Notes: generated by a model not told the origin, from the letters alone. A DNA stretch of 64,000 nucleotides from Flagellimonas marinaquae (GCF_023716465.1 NZ_CP092415.1:2085501-2149500); one strand, 5' to 3'; counted from the first letter of the stretch, positions 53,595-62,064 are shown. Numbers and translations: made by a program.

Positions 53595-54691
53595 GTGTCC
53601 ATCAACTTCGTTAAAGCTTTCACCAAAGCACCATTTGCTTCAGGATTACCTATGGTAATGCGCACTTTTCCAGGGGCGCCAAACTGCGATACCGGTCGTA
53701 CCATAATGCCCTCATTCATCATTTTATCGGTAAACTCCATCTCGGGCAGAGGTGGGTCTATGATAAAAAAGTTAGCTTGACTTGGCCAGTATTTAATGCC
53801 TAATTCATCAAATGCTCTGGAAATAAAAGCTCTGCCATCCAAAACGGTTTCTACTGTTTTTTGTATGAATTCGGTATCGTTCAAAGCTCCAATGGCAGCT
53901 TCAATGGAAGTCAGGGGCAATAAAAAGGGTTTGTGTATCAATCGCACATAATTGGCAATGGTGGGTGTGGTGTATCCATACCCGATGCGTTGTCCGGCCA
54001 AACCATAGGTTTTGGAAAAACTGTTGAGCCCGATCACATTGTGGCCTTCCAACACGTATGGCAAAGCGGTCACATAATCTTCCGCATCCGCAAAATGTCT
54101 ATAGACCTCATCAAAAATGACGATAATATTCTTGGGAACACGGGAGATAAAATCGTCCATTACCGGTTTTGGAATATAAGTGCCCGTAGGATTGTTGGGG
54201 CTGGTCAGGAATATCACCTTGGTCTTTTCGTTGATCGCATTCAAGATTCCCTCCACATCCAAATCGTAGTTGGGTGATAGCAAAGGAATATCTACTTGCT
54301 TAGCGCCGTACCATCTGGAAAAAACGGAGTAAGGCAGAAAGCAGGGGTTGGAAAAAATAACTTCGTCCCCTTCGTTGATAAATGCACGAAGCAGCAGATC
54401 TATAACCTCAGAGCCACTATTTCCGCACAAAAACTGGTCGGCGCTCAATTGGCCGTCAAAGTCTTTTACCAGGGCTTCCCGTAAACGAATATCGGTCTGG
54501 TCCGGATATATATCGATAGTGTCGGCAGCGATTTTCATCGCAGCAACAGCTTTGGGTGATGCTCCCAATGGGTTTTCGTTAGAGGATAGTTTGTATATTT
54601 TTTTATCGGTCGGGGGAATGTTTTTTCCACCTTTATAAACCTCTTTAGGCACCAAATGGGCCTTGAAAATGGATGAAATATCTTTCAGCAT
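53576..54691 (-). CDS. HisC-like class I/II aminotransferase, likely tyrosine aminotransferase
   Basis: A 371-residue PLP enzyme with SSNENPLGASP, FLCGNSGSEVIDLL and the lysine motif GLNSFSKTYGLAGQRIGYG. It resembles histidinol-phosphate aminotransferase, but there are no other his genes nearby. It starts 12 bp after a flavin reductase in a line of leftward genes for tyrosine breakdown, so conversion of tyrosine to 4-hydroxyphenylpyruvate is the likeliest role. Whether it also serves histidine synthesis cannot be told. Confidence 0.82.
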   Translation of the reverse strand: MLKDISSIFKAHLVPKEVYKGGKNIPPTDKKIYKLSSNENPLGASPKAVAAMKIAADTIDIYPDQTDIRLREALVKDFDGQLSADQFLCGNSGSEVIDLLLRAFINEGDEVIFSNPCFLPYSVFSRWYGAKQVDIPLLSPNYDLDVEGILNAINEKTKVIFLTSPNNPTGTYIPKPVMDDFISRVPKNIIVIFDEVYRHFADAEDYVTALPYVLEGHNVIGLNSFSKTYGLAGQRIGYGYTTPTIANYVRLIHKPFLLPLTSIEAAIGALNDTEFIQKTVETVLDGRAFISRAFDELGIKYWPSQANFFIIDPPLPEMEFTDKMMNEGIMVRPVSQFGAPGKVRITIGNPEANGALVKALTKLMDTYSTNR

Positions 54692-54703
54692 ATTTAGTAA
54701 ACT

Positions 54704-55573
54704 TTATAGGCTTTCCGCAAACAATAAATAAGCTATTGCGTTTTTTGTATTGCCCGCTTCCAATACTTTTTTTGCCAAGGTGTGCAGTTCAGTTTTGGAG
54801 GCATTTTGCACCCCTTCGTTGGCTATGATGGTTTTTATCTCATCCGAAGATGGAACGCTTTCCAAATTCCCCAAACGGCCTAAATTGTTCCCTGTTAGAA
54901 CATCGCTCTCGCGAATCCCCTTGGGGAGCGCATCCACGCCAATACCTTGGGACCGGATAGGTTTAGGAACCTCGAACAGGGACTCTTTTATGGCTCGGAT
55001 ATACCAATTGCCACCCATACGACCCACTACATCGAGTTTTTCGGTATCCAACACGTTATTTGTTAAATATTCATCGTTAATGTGGATCATGTCCACTTGT
55101 GCAATCACCAAGTTTCCGGCTCCGGGAATCTGTCCTAATTCCACCACCTCCAATACCCTGCACTCAAAAGAAACGGGGGCTTCGGCCACTCTTGGAGGTT
55201 TAACTTTTACACTGGGGATTTCGGTAAATCCGGCCTTTCTAAATTCGTTCACCCCTTTGGCGTAGGCTGTGCTCGAAAGGGACATCTGCTCCACCATTTT
55301 ATGGTTCACTACATTGATCACCACTTCTGGTACTTCCATTACATTTTGGTGGGTGTGTTTTAAAGAGTTGTCCCTGCCACTTCGCGTTGGCGAGAACACC
55401 ATTACGGGAGGATTGGAACTAAAAACGTTGAAAAAACTATACGGACTCAGGTTCACATTGCCTTCGGCATCAACTGTGCTGGCAAAGCAAATGGGTCTTG
55501 GAGCCACAGCTGTCGATAGTATACTGTATAGTTCCGGTTGGGGTATGGTAGTTGGGTCTATGGTTTTGATCAT
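54704..55573 (-). CDS. Flavin reductase (DIM6/NTAB) family protein
   Basis: A 289-residue protein with the split-barrel flavin-binding domain in its first roughly 190 residues (AVAPRPICFASTVDAEGNVN, SPYSFFNVFSSNPPVMVFSP, IGRMGGNWYIR-like end). The C-terminal roughly 90 residues have a helical extension. It would bind FMN and may reduce it with NAD(P)H. In this cluster it lies between fahA and the aminotransferase. A role in tyrosine catabolism is likely from context but no reaction is known to me. Confidence 0.82.
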   Translation of the reverse strand: MIKTIDPTTIPQPELYSILSTAVAPRPICFASTVDAEGNVNLSPYSFFNVFSSNPPVMVFSPTRSGRDNSLKHTHQNVMEVPEVVINVVNHKMVEQMSLSSTAYAKGVNEFRKAGFTEIPSVKVKPPRVAEAPVSFECRVLEVVELGQIPGAGNLVIAQVDMIHINDEYLTNNVLDTEKLDVVGRMGGNWYIRAIKESLFEVPKPIRSQGIGVDALPKGIRESDVLTGNNLGRLGNLESVPSSDEIKTIIANEGVQNASKTELHTLAKKVLEAGNTKNAIAYLLFAESL

Positions 55574-55629
55574 ATTTTGGTTTTCTGTAATTTCCGTGAA
55601 AACGGGAATCTTAATTCATTTTATATCAA

Positions 55630-55684
55630 GGTGACTGAGCGAGGTCGAAGTCACCGTTCAGTAGCTTCGACTCAGTTCAGCTAC
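55630..55684. repeat. Two tandem REP-like hairpins in the fahA-flavin reductase gap
   Basis: GGTGACT/AGTCACC (55630-55655) and GTAGCT/AGCTAC (55661-55684) each enclose a 12-bp loop, and the loops are nearly complementary to each other. The cores CTGAGCGAGGTCGAAG and CTTCGACTCAG match the element at 33839-33860. Confidence 0.6.
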
Positions 55685-55689
55685 CAAAG

Positions 55690-56910
55690 TTATTTCGCAG
55701 GGAGCACTTTAGTGGTCACTTCACCAAACCCTACCCTTATATCGTCTTTTTTGGCGTAACCTTTCAATGTTACAGTGTCACCATCTTCGATAAACTTTCG
55801 TTCGCTTCCATCATTTAGTTTGATGGGTTTTGTACCTCCCCACGACAATTCCAGCATAGAACCAAAACTGTTTTCTTCCATACCGGAGATGGTACCCGAG
55901 GCCATTATATCCCCAATGTTGATGTTGCATCCATTTACCGTATGATGTGCGAGTTGTTGTAGCATATTCCAGTACATATGCTTAAAGTTACTAAAGCAAA
56001 CGGTGGTTTTTTCACCTTTTTCCGGTGTGATGATAACCTCTAGATTGATGTCATAATTCTTGTTGCCCTCAAATTGCAAATATGGCAATACTTCGGGTTC
56101 CTGTTTGGGCCCTGCCAGTTTGAAGGGTTCCAAAGCTTCCAAGGGAACTACCCAAGGCGATATGGATGAGGCAAAATTCTTGGCTAAAAAGGGCCCCAAC
56201 GGTACATATTCCCACTTTTGAATATCGCGCGCCGACCAATCATTAAATAAGACAAGGCCAAAAATATAATCCTCGGCCTCTTTTGTGGAAATAGATTCGC
56301 CCATCGATGTTTCCTTACCACATATAAAGCCCATTTCCAGTTCAAAATCCAAGCGTTTGGTTGGGCCAAAAACGGGTGTCTCCTTGCCTTTGGGCATGGT
56401 TTGACCTTTAGGTCTATGAATGGGTACCCCACTTACAACAATGGAGCTTGCCCTGCCATGGTAACCCACTGGAATATGTTTCCAATTGGGCAAAAGGGCA
56501 TTTTCTGGGCCACGGAACATTTTGCCCACATTGGTGGCGTGCTCCATGCTTGAATAAAAGTCGGTATAATCGCCAATAGAAACCGGCATATGCATTTGGG
56601 CTTCGGATTGCTTTACAAAGAGTTCAGGTTTTCCGGCCAAAACGGATTCGTCATCTTTTAGCCAATATTGGATTTTTTTGCGCACACGGGTAGTGATTTC
56701 CTTTCCAAGGGAAATAAAATCATTCAAAGTGTCTTTTTCCAATAGGGCTGTATTAAAGTCGAACACATCCAGTTCGGCAACAGCGGCCAAGTCCAAGATA
56801 TGCGCTCCAATGGCCACACCAATACGTGGACTTCGGTCTTGGGTGGAAAAAATCCCAAAAGGAATATTGTGAATCGAAAAATCTGAGTTTTCGGGTATAT
56901 CTATGATCAT
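55690..56910 (-). CDS. fahA: Fumarylacetoacetase
   Basis: A 406-residue enzyme that cleaves fumarylacetoacetate to fumarate and acetoacetate, the last step of tyrosine breakdown. The N-terminal domain (about 1-115) precedes the catalytic FAA_hydrolase domain with DYTDFYSSMEHATNVG, YHGRASSIVVSG, LDFELEMGF and LGPFLAKNFASSISPW, which contain the calcium-binding Asp and Glu residues. A cassette lies between it and hmgA upstream. Confidence 0.95.
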   Translation of the reverse strand: MIIDIPENSDFSIHNIPFGIFSTQDRSPRIGVAIGAHILDLAAVAELDVFDFNTALLEKDTLNDFISLGKEITTRVRKKIQYWLKDDESVLAGKPELFVKQSEAQMHMPVSIGDYTDFYSSMEHATNVGKMFRGPENALLPNWKHIPVGYHGRASSIVVSGVPIHRPKGQTMPKGKETPVFGPTKRLDFELEMGFICGKETSMGESISTKEAEDYIFGLVLFNDWSARDIQKWEYVPLGPFLAKNFASSISPWVVPLEALEPFKLAGPKQEPEVLPYLQFEGNKNYDINLEVIITPEKGEKTTVCFSNFKHMYWNMLQQLAHHTVNGCNINIGDIMASGTISGMEENSFGSMLELSWGGTKPIKLNDGSERKFIEDGDTVTLKGYAKKDDIRVGFGEVTTKVLPAK

Positions 56911-57003
56911 ATTTTTTAGATATGAGATGTGAGTAGTTAGAATTTAGATCCTTGGTTTAGATTGATTTTTATGTTTCTATTATCTAATATCGGTCTCGTA
57001 TAA

Positions 57004-57561
57004 CCGTCGGTTACGGGTTAATATGCGGTAATTGCGGTTATACATTGTTGCCAGTAGTACTTTATTCTTATTGCTGAAACTCTCCAAATTTGCTATTCTT
57101 TTCAGTCCATAAAAAGTATTCTCCAAACAAAGTTCCAGATAAAAATTCAGTCGTTATGTTCTCTACTTGGTGTCCGTTTATTGTTAATCCTAAACTTTTA
57201 CTGTCATTTAAGTTTTCTTCAATTTCTCTCAAGAAATTAAACGCAGTCGAATCCAAAATATTCAGGACAAGTCGGTTTAGGATTTCTATTTGTCTTTCAT
57301 TCAATCCGTTAAAAAATTCAAATCGTTCGTCTTCTAATTTTTGAAATTCAGGTGCTAAATTCGGATTTCTAGGTAGTTCAGAGTATTCTTTTTCAGACAT
57401 AGATTTTCCAAAGTCTCTATTTTTTTCATAGTATTCAAAGTTTTCATCGCGTAATTTCTTTACGATTATCTCTCCGAGTTCTTTATAGTCTTTTGAAAAA
57501 TCCATGCGTTAAATATTAGTTTTGATTTGTGTTCTGCGTACTACTGGCAACTAATGTCTAA
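57004..57561 (-). mobile_element. Integron-like gene cassette (attC-type ends) inserted between hmgA and fahA
   Basis: Perfect 14-bp inverted repeats, GTTGCCAGTAGTAC (57047-57060) and GTACTACTGGCAAC (57538-57551), flank one gene. Outside the left copy lies a second inverted pair, GTATAACCG (56998-57006) and CGGTTATAC (57035-57043). On the minus strand both junctions show GTT-RNR-C heptamers: GTTAGAC (57556-57562) and GTTATAC (56998-57004). Joining the ends after G^TT gives a continuous imperfect hairpin pairing CAACAATGTATAACCG with CGGTTAGACATTAGTTG, with one extrahelical T and one mismatch, as in integron attC sites. No integrase gene is in the window. It begins 9 bp after the hmgA stop. 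Confidence 0.7.
57068..57505 (-). CDS. Cassette-borne hypothetical protein, 145 residues
   Basis: A 145-residue, highly charged soluble protein (MDFSKDYKELGEIIVKKL at the start) with no signal peptide, no membrane helix and no recognised domain. Its bases are clearly richer in A and T than the neighbouring catabolic genes, consistent with recent arrival. It is the only gene inside the inverted-repeat cassette and has the same direction as the host operon, so it could be read from the hpd-hmgA promoter. No function can be given. Confidence 0.75.
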   Translation of the reverse strand: MDFSKDYKELGEIIVKKLRDENFEYYEKNRDFGKSMSEKEYSELPRNPNLAPEFQKLEDERFEFFNGLNERQIEILNRLVLNILDSTAFNFLREIEENLNDSKSLGLTINGHQVENITTEFLSGTLFGEYFLWTEKNSKFGEFQQ

Positions 57562-57569
57562 CTACTAAA

Positions 57570-58727
57570 TTATTCCAACCAAGATTTATAATATTTGCCA
57601 TCATCAATTTTAAGGGCGTTTTTGGTTACTTGCAAGGGTTTAAAGGTGTCTATCATCACTGCCAGTTCCTCGGTACCTTTTTTGCCGATACTGGCTTCGT
57701 AGGTTCCTGGGTGTGGGCCGTGGGGAATGCCTGCGGGATGGAGGGAAATATACCCTGGTCCGATGCCCGTTCTACTCATAAAATCTCCGTCCACGTAATA
57801 GAGCACTTCGTCGGAATCTATATTGGAGTGGTTGTAAGGTGCCGGAATGGATTTAGGATGGTAATCGTACAACCTGGGACAGAACGAACAAACCACAAAA
57901 GCACTGGTCTCAAAAGTTTGGTGCACCGGTGGCGGTTGATGCACACGTCCCGTAATCGGCTCAAAATTATGGATCGAAAAGCCATAGGGGTAATTATATC
58001 CGTCCCAACCCACTACATCAAAAGGGTGTGTGGCGTACACTAGCTGGTGCAACATCCCCTGTTTTTTGATTTTCATCAAAAACTCTCCCTTTTTATCAAA
58101 AGTTTGAAGGTCTTGCGGCAATTTGTAATCGCGTTCGCAAAAGGGTGAATGCTCCAATAATTGCCCGAACCAATTGCGATATCGTTTTGGGGTGTATATG
58201 GGATGGAAGGATTCTGCATATAAAATGCGGTTATCTTCTGTGTCAAACTCGATTTGATAGATCATTCCTCGTGGGATGATCAGGTAGTCCCCATATTCAA
58301 AGGAAATATTTCCTAAAAAAGTCTTTAATGTTCCCGACCCTTTGTGGATAAAGAGCATTTCGTCGGCGTCGGCATTTTTATAGAAGTAGTCCGTTAGCGA
58401 TTTTCGCGGAGCGGCCAAACCTACATGTACGTCATTGTTTACCAAAAGTGGTTCCCGTGCCTCAAGAAAATCATCTTTAGGAGCAACATCAAAACCGACG
58501 AACTTTCTACTGGTGATGTTCTTTTCAACCGCAATTTTTGGGTTTACGTCCAGTGCTTTACCAATTTCTTTTACTTGGGTGGGACGATGAATATGATAGG
58601 ATAGCGAAGACATGCCATCAAAACCAATAGTGCCAAAAAGCTGCTCGTAATACAGGCTGCCATCCGGTTTTTCGAATTGGGTATGCCGCTTTTGGGGAAC
58701 TTTCCCGAGTTTGTGATAAATAGGCAT
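57570..58727 (-). CDS. hmgA: Homogentisate 1,2-dioxygenase
   Basis: A 385-residue cupin-type non-heme iron enzyme that opens the ring of homogentisate to give maleylacetoacetate. The C-terminal region has DEVLYYVDGDF and SLHPAGIPHGPHPG, which contain the His and Glu iron ligands. YKLGKVPQKRHTQF is the family-typical start. It is somewhat shorter than proteobacterial and human forms (about 430-445), as is usual for this bacterial branch. It follows hpd by 83 bp. Confidence 0.94.
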   Translation of the reverse strand: MPIYHKLGKVPQKRHTQFEKPDGSLYYEQLFGTIGFDGMSSLSYHIHRPTQVKEIGKALDVNPKIAVEKNITSRKFVGFDVAPKDDFLEAREPLLVNNDVHVGLAAPRKSLTDYFYKNADADEMLFIHKGSGTLKTFLGNISFEYGDYLIIPRGMIYQIEFDTEDNRILYAESFHPIYTPKRYRNWFGQLLEHSPFCERDYKLPQDLQTFDKKGEFLMKIKKQGMLHQLVYATHPFDVVGWDGYNYPYGFSIHNFEPITGRVHQPPPVHQTFETSAFVVCSFCPRLYDYHPKSIPAPYNHSNIDSDEVLYYVDGDFMSRTGIGPGYISLHPAGIPHGPHPGTYEASIGKKGTEELAVMIDTFKPLQVTKNALKIDDGKYYKSWLE

Positions 58728-58810
58728 TTTAAAACAGTTATTTTATTTTAAAGTTATGGGGTTATAGGCCTGAAAAACAATAGCCCATAACCCATATCCC
58801 TTAAATTTGA

Positions 58811-59944
58811 TTAATGCAATGTGCCTCTAAGCTCTTGCTCGCGTTCAATAGCTTCGAACAATGCCTTAAAGTTACCTTTTCCGAACGATTGAGCACCTTT
58901 TCTTTGGATAATTTCGAAGAACATGGTCGGTCTGGGTTCCACAGGTTTTGTAAAGATCTGCAATAAATATCCTTCATCATCACGGTCTACCAAAATACCT
59001 AATTCCTTTAATGGGGCGATATCCTCATCGATCTCACCGACCCGATCGGTAACAGCATCGTAATAGGTGGCGGGTACCCTTAAAAATTCTACGCCTCGGC
59101 TTTTTAGGTCGCGAACGGTGTTAATAATATCGTCCGTGGCCACAGCAATGTGCTGAACACCTTCGTCTTCATAAAAATCCAAGTATTCCTCGACTTGCGA
59201 TTTTTTCTGACCCCCGGCGGGCTCGTTGATCGGGAATTTAATTCTTCCATTTCCATTGCTCATCACCTTGCTCATCAAAGCGGTATATTCCGTGGATATG
59301 TCCTTGTCATCGAAGGATAGGATGTTTTTAAAGCCCAATACATCCTCATAAAATTTAACCCAGTGGTTCATTTTGTTCCATCCAACGTTGCCTACCATGT
59401 GGTCCACAAATTTTAACCCTGTAGGTTTTGGGTTATAGTCCGGGGTTTCCCATTTTTTGAAACCAGGAAGGAATGTTCCATTGTAATCTTTGCGTTCCAC
59501 AAAAATGTGAACGGTTTCACCGTAGGTGTAGATTCCGGAGCGAACCACTTTTCCGTCTTTGTCCTCTTCGGTTCGTGGTTCCATGTAGGAAGTGGCACCT
59601 CTTTCCATGGCATTGTTGTAAGCTATGGTCGCATCTTCTACCCAAAGGGCAACCACTTTTACCCCATCGCCGTGCTTGTCGATATGTTTACCGATCTCCG
59701 TGCCACTTTTTAGGGGCGAAGTAAGTACCAGTCGGATCTTATCTTGTACCACTACATAACTTTCACGGTCCTTCAAACCGGTTTCCAAACCTGCTTGGGC
59801 ATAGGATTGAAATCCGAATGCTGTTTTGTAGTAATGGGCGGCTTGCTTGGAATTCCCTACATATAGTTCAATATAATCTGTGCCGTTAATGGGCATAAAA
59901 TCTTCGGAAGTGTTGTTTTCTAGTGGAAGTGTGGATGTTTCCAT
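58811..59944 (-). CDS. hpd: 4-hydroxyphenylpyruvate dioxygenase
   Basis: A 377-residue enzyme with two VOC domains. The C-terminal domain carries the iron ligands in KFVDHMVGNVG (His), DEGVQHIAVATDD (His) and MFFEIIQRKG (Glu). It converts 4-hydroxyphenylpyruvate to homogentisate with oxygen. The N-terminal domain is the shorter, ligand-free one. It is the first gene of the leftward cluster, and an inverted repeat lies 31 bp upstream, between it and a MarR gene. Confidence 0.95.
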   Translation of the reverse strand: METSTLPLENNTSEDFMPINGTDYIELYVGNSKQAAHYYKTAFGFQSYAQAGLETGLKDRESYVVVQDKIRLVLTSPLKSGTEIGKHIDKHGDGVKVVALWVEDATIAYNNAMERGATSYMEPRTEEDKDGKVVRSGIYTYGETVHIFVERKDYNGTFLPGFKKWETPDYNPKPTGLKFVDHMVGNVGWNKMNHWVKFYEDVLGFKNILSFDDKDISTEYTALMSKVMSNGNGRIKFPINEPAGGQKKSQVEEYLDFYEDEGVQHIAVATDDIINTVRDLKSRGVEFLRVPATYYDAVTDRVGEIDEDIAPLKELGILVDRDDEGYLLQIFTKPVEPRPTMFFEIIQRKGAQSFGKGNFKALFEAIEREQELRGTLH

Positions 59945-59974
59945 GTTCGATATGTTTTTTATTGTTCAGTTTTA

Positions 59975-59996
59975 TTTTGTTGCATTAACAACAAAA
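59975..59996. promoter_or_regulatory. Inverted repeat, candidate MarR operator before hpd
   Basis: TTTTGTTG (59975-59982) and CAACAAAA (59989-59996) are perfect 8-bp arms around CATTAA. The site lies in the gap between hpd and the divergent marR gene. A similar TTTTGTT..AACAAAA pair stands before the TSUP gene. Confidence 0.55.
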
Positions 59997-60119
59997 ATAA
60001 TCATTTTGACATACGAAAACGATTTTGTAGACCGAAATTTGAGTTAAAATTATAGTTGTTGTTATCGATTTCAGGTAAAGAAATTTCGAATCCTTATTTT
60101 TACGACCATTCTTGGAATT

Positions 60120-60575
60120 TTGCTGAACCGTATAGACGAAATACATGGAATGGGGTTCCATTTGGATTTGGTGCTCCGAAAAATTCAAAAGGCCTATCTG
60201 CGTACTTTTGATGCGCTTGGTGTGGATATAACCATTGAGCAGTGGGTAATTTTGTATCAAATCCATGAATTGGGCGAAGAGGCAAGTCAACGCGATATTG
60301 TCAACGAAAATTTCCGAAACCGTGCTACTACATCACGGGTGATCGGAGGATTGGAGAAGAAAGGTTGGATTTCCAAGGCCCGCTTTGAAGGTGATCAAAA
60401 ACGTTTTAAGTTGGAACTGACCGAAAATGGACAAAAAATATTGGACCTGACCCTGCCGAGTGCAATTCAATTGCGAAAATTGGCACTTAAGGACTTAGAC
60501 CCTGCCGAGTTTGAGATCTTTTTAAAAGTTTTGGACAGTATTGGGGAGAATTATGAGGAACATCAGAACCAATGA
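60120..60575 (+). CDS. MarR-family transcriptional regulator
   Basis: A 151-residue winged-helix regulator from a TTG start; an ATG at 60150 is an alternative and gives 141 residues starting at the first MarR helix. The DNA-binding domain contains EASQRDIVNENFRNRATTSRVI as the recognition helix region, then LEKKGWISKARFEGDQKRFKL, the wing. It is divergent from hpd and its end overlaps the convergent TSUP gene by 13 bp. Control of tyrosine catabolism through the nearby inverted repeats is inferred. Confidence 0.88.
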   Translation: MLNRIDEIHGMGFHLDLVLRKIQKAYLRTFDALGVDITIEQWVILYQIHELGEEASQRDIVNENFRNRATTSRVIGGLEKKGWISKARFEGDQKRFKLELTENGQKILDLTLPSAIQLRKLALKDLDPAEFEIFLKVLDSIGENYEEHQNQ

Positions 60576-61300
60576 TCAATGGCCAAGGTGCTTATTGTGG
60601 CCAAACCGATCATCAAAATAAAAATCAAACTAAGTTTACGGAATTTATCTTGTGGAATGTACTTCAGTACTTTTTTTCCCAAATAGGTGCCCACCAACCC
60701 AATGGCGAACAAAAAAGGTAAATAGGTCAATTCCAATTTTCCAATATACCCGTTGCTGTAGTATACAAAGGTCCGAGAGAAATCAATCAAAAAATCGATG
60801 AAAGCAGAGGTGGCGATAAAGGCACTTTTTTCCAAATTGAAGGCCGCCATGGTCAACCCCCGGATGGCCCCTCCTGTACCCAAAAGCCCTGCAGAAAATC
60901 CTGAAAGCGCTCCTCCAATAAGGGAGTTCTTTTTGTTGGGCAGGATAATGATTTCACTTTTGATAAGGAAAAGAAGGCTAAAGACGACCAAAAATATGCC
61001 CAGAACTATTTCTAGGGCATCGCTATTCACAACTTTTGATAAAAACCCACCGATAATAACAAAAACAACGGATGGAGCGCCAATATAGAGCAATAGTTTT
61101 TTGTCCAACCCTTTTTTGAACAAGAAAATTTTACTGATGTTGCTCGATAAATGGAAAATGGCGGTCATGCCCAGGACCGAATAAAAATCAAAATAAAAAT
61201 TGCCCAACGGAACAAAAAACACCGAAGAGCCAAAACCGCCAATGGTACCTATAATTTCGGCAACGAGTGCGAGCAGAAGAAAAATATAGTTGACCTTCAT
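60563..61300 (-). CDS. TSUP (TauE/SafE) family membrane transporter
   Basis: A 245-residue protein with about eight helices. It has the family features EIIGTIGGFGSSVFFVPLG in the first helix pair and SGFSAGLLGTGGAIRGL in the second half. TSUP proteins export organosulfonates, sulfite or similar anions. Here the substrate is unknown. A TTTTGTT..AACAAAA inverted repeat upstream suggests shared control with hpd by the MarR protein, with which its 3' end overlaps. Confidence 0.88.
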   Translation of the reverse strand: MKVNYIFLLLALVAEIIGTIGGFGSSVFFVPLGNFYFDFYSVLGMTAIFHLSSNISKIFLFKKGLDKKLLLYIGAPSVVFVIIGGFLSKVVNSDALEIVLGIFLVVFSLLFLIKSEIIILPNKKNSLIGGALSGFSAGLLGTGGAIRGLTMAAFNLEKSAFIATSAFIDFLIDFSRTFVYYSNGYIGKLELTYLPFLFAIGLVGTYLGKKVLKYIPQDKFRKLSLIFILMIGLATISTLAIDHWF

Positions 61301-61336
61301 TTGTCCGAAAGATAGTATTGAATCGATTGATAATCA

Positions 61337-61360
61337 TTTTGTTGTTCCATATTAACAAAA
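61337..61360. promoter_or_regulatory. Inverted repeat, candidate MarR operator before the TSUP gene
   Basis: TTTTGTT (61337-61343) and AACAAAA (61354-61360) surround ten bases and resemble the hpd site at 59975-59996. The centre lies 48 bp upstream of the TSUP start codon. Confidence 0.45.
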
Positions 61361-61477
61361 ATTTTCATAAAATACAGGATTTGGGGTAACACAGCATATA
61401 AAGAGGATAATTTATTGGACGTAGGATCAATTAAACCATCGCAACTTTGTACCTGTATAATTGTATGTACAACAGCT

Positions 61478-62041
61478 ATGAAAACACAGAATTTTTATCC
61501 TACTATATGGTCGATACCACTCTATACTTCCGGGTCAATGGAGGCTAATTTTGGTGTTAATGGGCAGATTGCCGATTTAATTTTAAGCAATGAGGCCGCC
61601 ACAGCACTCAAGGTGTCGGAGATAACCTTGAATATTACCAGGTTCTCGGCAATCGATGAACAGGGAAATGAACATTTTATAATGGATTTTCCCGGACAAA
61701 ACCCCGTGGACCTAAAAGGTATGGCTTCCGGGAATTTTATACGGTCCAAAAGTGTAGTTTCGTTGCCCGAGGGCAAGTACATTGCCCTACGTTTTTATAT
61801 GGCAGGGTGGGGCAACCGGTTTGTATACGAGGATGGTATGGCCGAATCGGCCAATACGTTCGAACGTTTGGATTTTGAGATCGAGAATGGATTGACCATT
61901 GAAAAAAACAAAGCGCCAGAAGTTAAACTGTGGTTCAACTTTGCTCCCTACCAGTGGAAGCGACACTTTAAACCGCTATCGGATTTGTTTATGGGGAGTA
62001 AAAGCCAAAAGCCACGGTTGGCCAATGGTGTTTGTAATTGA
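61478..62041 (+). CDS. Hypothetical protein, 187 residues
   Basis: Starting from the ATG at 61478 (MKTQNFYPTIWSIPLYTSG), the protein has 187 residues; an upstream TTG at 61415 adds 21 unlikely residues. It appears to be rich in beta strands (VSEITLNITRF, KYIALRFYMAGWGNRFVYE) without signal peptide or membrane helix. I recognise no family. A strong terminator follows. Confidence 0.7.
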   Translation: MKTQNFYPTIWSIPLYTSGSMEANFGVNGQIADLILSNEAATALKVSEITLNITRFSAIDEQGNEHFIMDFPGQNPVDLKGMASGNFIRSKSVVSLPEGKYIALRFYMAGWGNRFVYEDGMAESANTFERLDFEIENGLTIEKNKAPEVKLWFNFAPYQWKRHFKPLSDLFMGSKSQKPRLANGVCN

Positions 62042-62064
62042 TGAATTGCTATGTTAATGATTGT

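Noticed and set aside
53576..54691. HisC-like gene read as part of histidine biosynthesis
   Set aside because: No other his gene is nearby, while tyrosine-catabolic genes lie on the same strand 12 bp and further upstream.
56998..57043. Palindrome after the cassette gene read as a simple terminator
   Set aside because: There is no T run on either side, and its outer bases pair with the far end of the cassette, which a terminator would not do.
57047..57551. Inverted-repeat element read as an insertion sequence
   Set aside because: The only gene inside has no transposase features, and the repeats are internal to GTT-type junctions without a clear target-site duplication.
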